DNA from: an uncultured Mycoplasmatota bacterium
GTDB lineage: Bacteria; Bacillota_I; Bacilli_A; RF39; UBA660
NCBI GenBank assembly: GCA_947296775.1
Contig: CAMYRF010000072.1
Location: 1-5,747 of the forward strand
Direction of reading: 5' to 3'
Length of the DNA stretch: 5,747 nt
A program made the position numbers and the translations under genes. The notes under the pieces were generated by a model that ran no database searches, was not told the origin of the DNA, and saw nothing but the letters and a program-made list of their open reading frames with translations. Of the stretch, positions 5,526 through 5,747 are shown piece by piece (position 1 is the stretch's first letter; every line of letters begins with the position of its first letter).

Positions 5526-5747
5526 TTAACTATTTATTGTATATGGATTTGTACTTGTTCCTTCTCCTGATAAAGTTATATTAGGTGTTAGATAGATAGC
5601 TGGCAAGACGCCGCTGGTGACGTAGTCCGCGGTGCTGGTGTACACGAGGCCGTAACTGTACATGTAGAACACGTCACTCGTGTTACTCACATAAGGCGAA
5701 ACAGTCCATAAATATCCTGATGTTGGTACTATATAGTTTGTTGTTTT
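5526..5747 (-). CDS. C-terminal fragment of a C-type-lectin/FGE-like protein with a DGR-like variable region
   Basis: Open from the window edge to TAA at 5528-5526: 73 codons of a longer protein whose 5' part lies outside. The fragment contains GYLWTVSPYVS (11-21), a block rich in Tyr, Ser, Thr and Asp, then GVLPAIYLTPNITLSGEG (46-63) and an ending GTSTNPYTINS. This layout, W-x-x-SPY then a variable block then (R/L)PAIYL-x-PNITLSG-GT-x-x-NPYTI, resembles the end of FGE-sulfatase/C-type-lectin-fold domains that are DGR targets in uncultured Firmicutes, often on surface or prepilin-type proteins; this comparison is from memory. Codon use changes abruptly: 18 of 23 codons at 25-47 end in C (GAC, TAC, CTC, ACC, AGC) versus 2 of 41 in codons 1-16 and 49-73. 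The protein probably displays a diversified ligand-binding face, an inference, since no reverse transcriptase or template repeat is in the window. The N-terminus, and so its cell location, is unknown. Confidence 0.7.
   Translation of the reverse strand, partial: KTTNYIVPTSGYLWTVSPYVSNTSDVFYMYSYGLVYTSTADYVTSGVLPAIYLTPNITLSGEGTSTNPYTINS
5604..5699 (-). other. Putative DGR variable region (VR)
   Basis: 96 bases with 53 G/C (55%) inside a sequence near 30%. Codons 25-47 of the right-edge fragment are dominated by NNC triplets (TAC five times, ACC three times, AGC twice, GAC twice, CTC, GTC), as expected if an AAC-rich template was copied with random substitution at A. Non-A-containing codons between them (GTG, GGC, GCG, TTC) would be the unchanged frame. 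The reading frame stays open and the block ends just before the conserved C-terminal strand, the normal place for a VR in the C-type-lectin fold. The exact borders cannot be set without the template repeat. Confidence 0.6.

Noticed and set aside
5601..5640. Repeated CACCAGC within the GC-rich block as a tandem repeat
   Set aside because: Only two copies of 7 bases at unequal context; better explained as two Thr-Ser (ACC AGC) codon pairs arising from an AAC-rich template.
5598..5700. GC-rich island as a structured RNA or tRNA
   Set aside because: The minus-strand frame is open right through it and continues into a family-like C-terminus; no cloverleaf or long stem is visible. A GGC-N5-GCC pairing near 5601-5612 has arms too short to count.
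1..5747. Alternative genetic code (TGA as Trp), suggested by the AT-rich, Mollicutes-like character
   Set aside because: TGA ends prpC and rsgA at family-typical C-termini, and Trp in RlmN, the prepilin and the right-edge fragment is TGG.
1..5747. CRISPR arrays, insertion sequences, tRNA or rRNA genes
   Set aside because: No regular direct repeats with spacers, no transposase motifs or terminal inverted repeats, and no RNA gene consensus were seen on either strand; the window is nearly fully coding.

Overview
The window is AT-rich (roughly 30% G+C by eye). All recognisable genes lie on the minus strand, so transcription runs from high to low coordinates. TGA is used as a stop (ends of prpC and rsgA) and Trp is TGG, so the standard bacterial code applies and the Mycoplasma code does not. 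The gene order rlmN - prpC - prkC - rsgA - rpe is the one known from Bacillus subtilis and other Firmicutes. Low G+C, compact proteins, a pyruvate:ferredoxin oxidoreductase start and short prepilin-like proteins suggest an anaerobic, probably gut-associated member of the Bacilli/Mollicutes-like lineages (RF39- or Erysipelotrichia-like). The lineage is an inference.

Layout, in transcription order. At the right edge (5747-5526) is the 3' end of a gene whose product ends in a C-type-lectin/FGE-like C-terminus. Inside it lies a sharply bounded stretch of about 96 bases at 55% G+C, crowded with C-ending codons. This looks like the variable region of a diversity-generating retroelement (DGR) target. 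An AT-rich hairpin terminator follows (5512-5484), then an extended -10 promoter (near 5436-5444) just before rlmN.

From rlmN onward the genes are tightly packed: rlmN/prpC share one base (TAATG), prpC/prkC share ATGA, prkC/rsgA overlap by 14 bases, and the rsgA stop is embedded in the ribosome-binding site of rpe. The products are the 23S rRNA/tRNA methyltransferase RlmN, the PP2C phosphatase PrpC, the PASTA-domain Ser/Thr kinase PrkC, the ribosome-maturation GTPase RsgA and the pentose-phosphate epimerase Rpe. PrkC and PrpC form a membrane signalling pair, and RsgA is a reported PrkC substrate in B. subtilis, so the cluster links ribosome maturation to cell-envelope signalling.

The left end departs from this familiar plan. 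The rpe frame has no stop codon and runs in frame into a 131-residue prepilin-like protein (507-112), which has its own Shine-Dalgarno and ATG. The prepilin stop overlaps the Shine-Dalgarno of nifJ, of which only the first 34 codons are present (102-1). The two points of most interest are the DGR-like variable region at the right edge and the open Rpe-prepilin junction.
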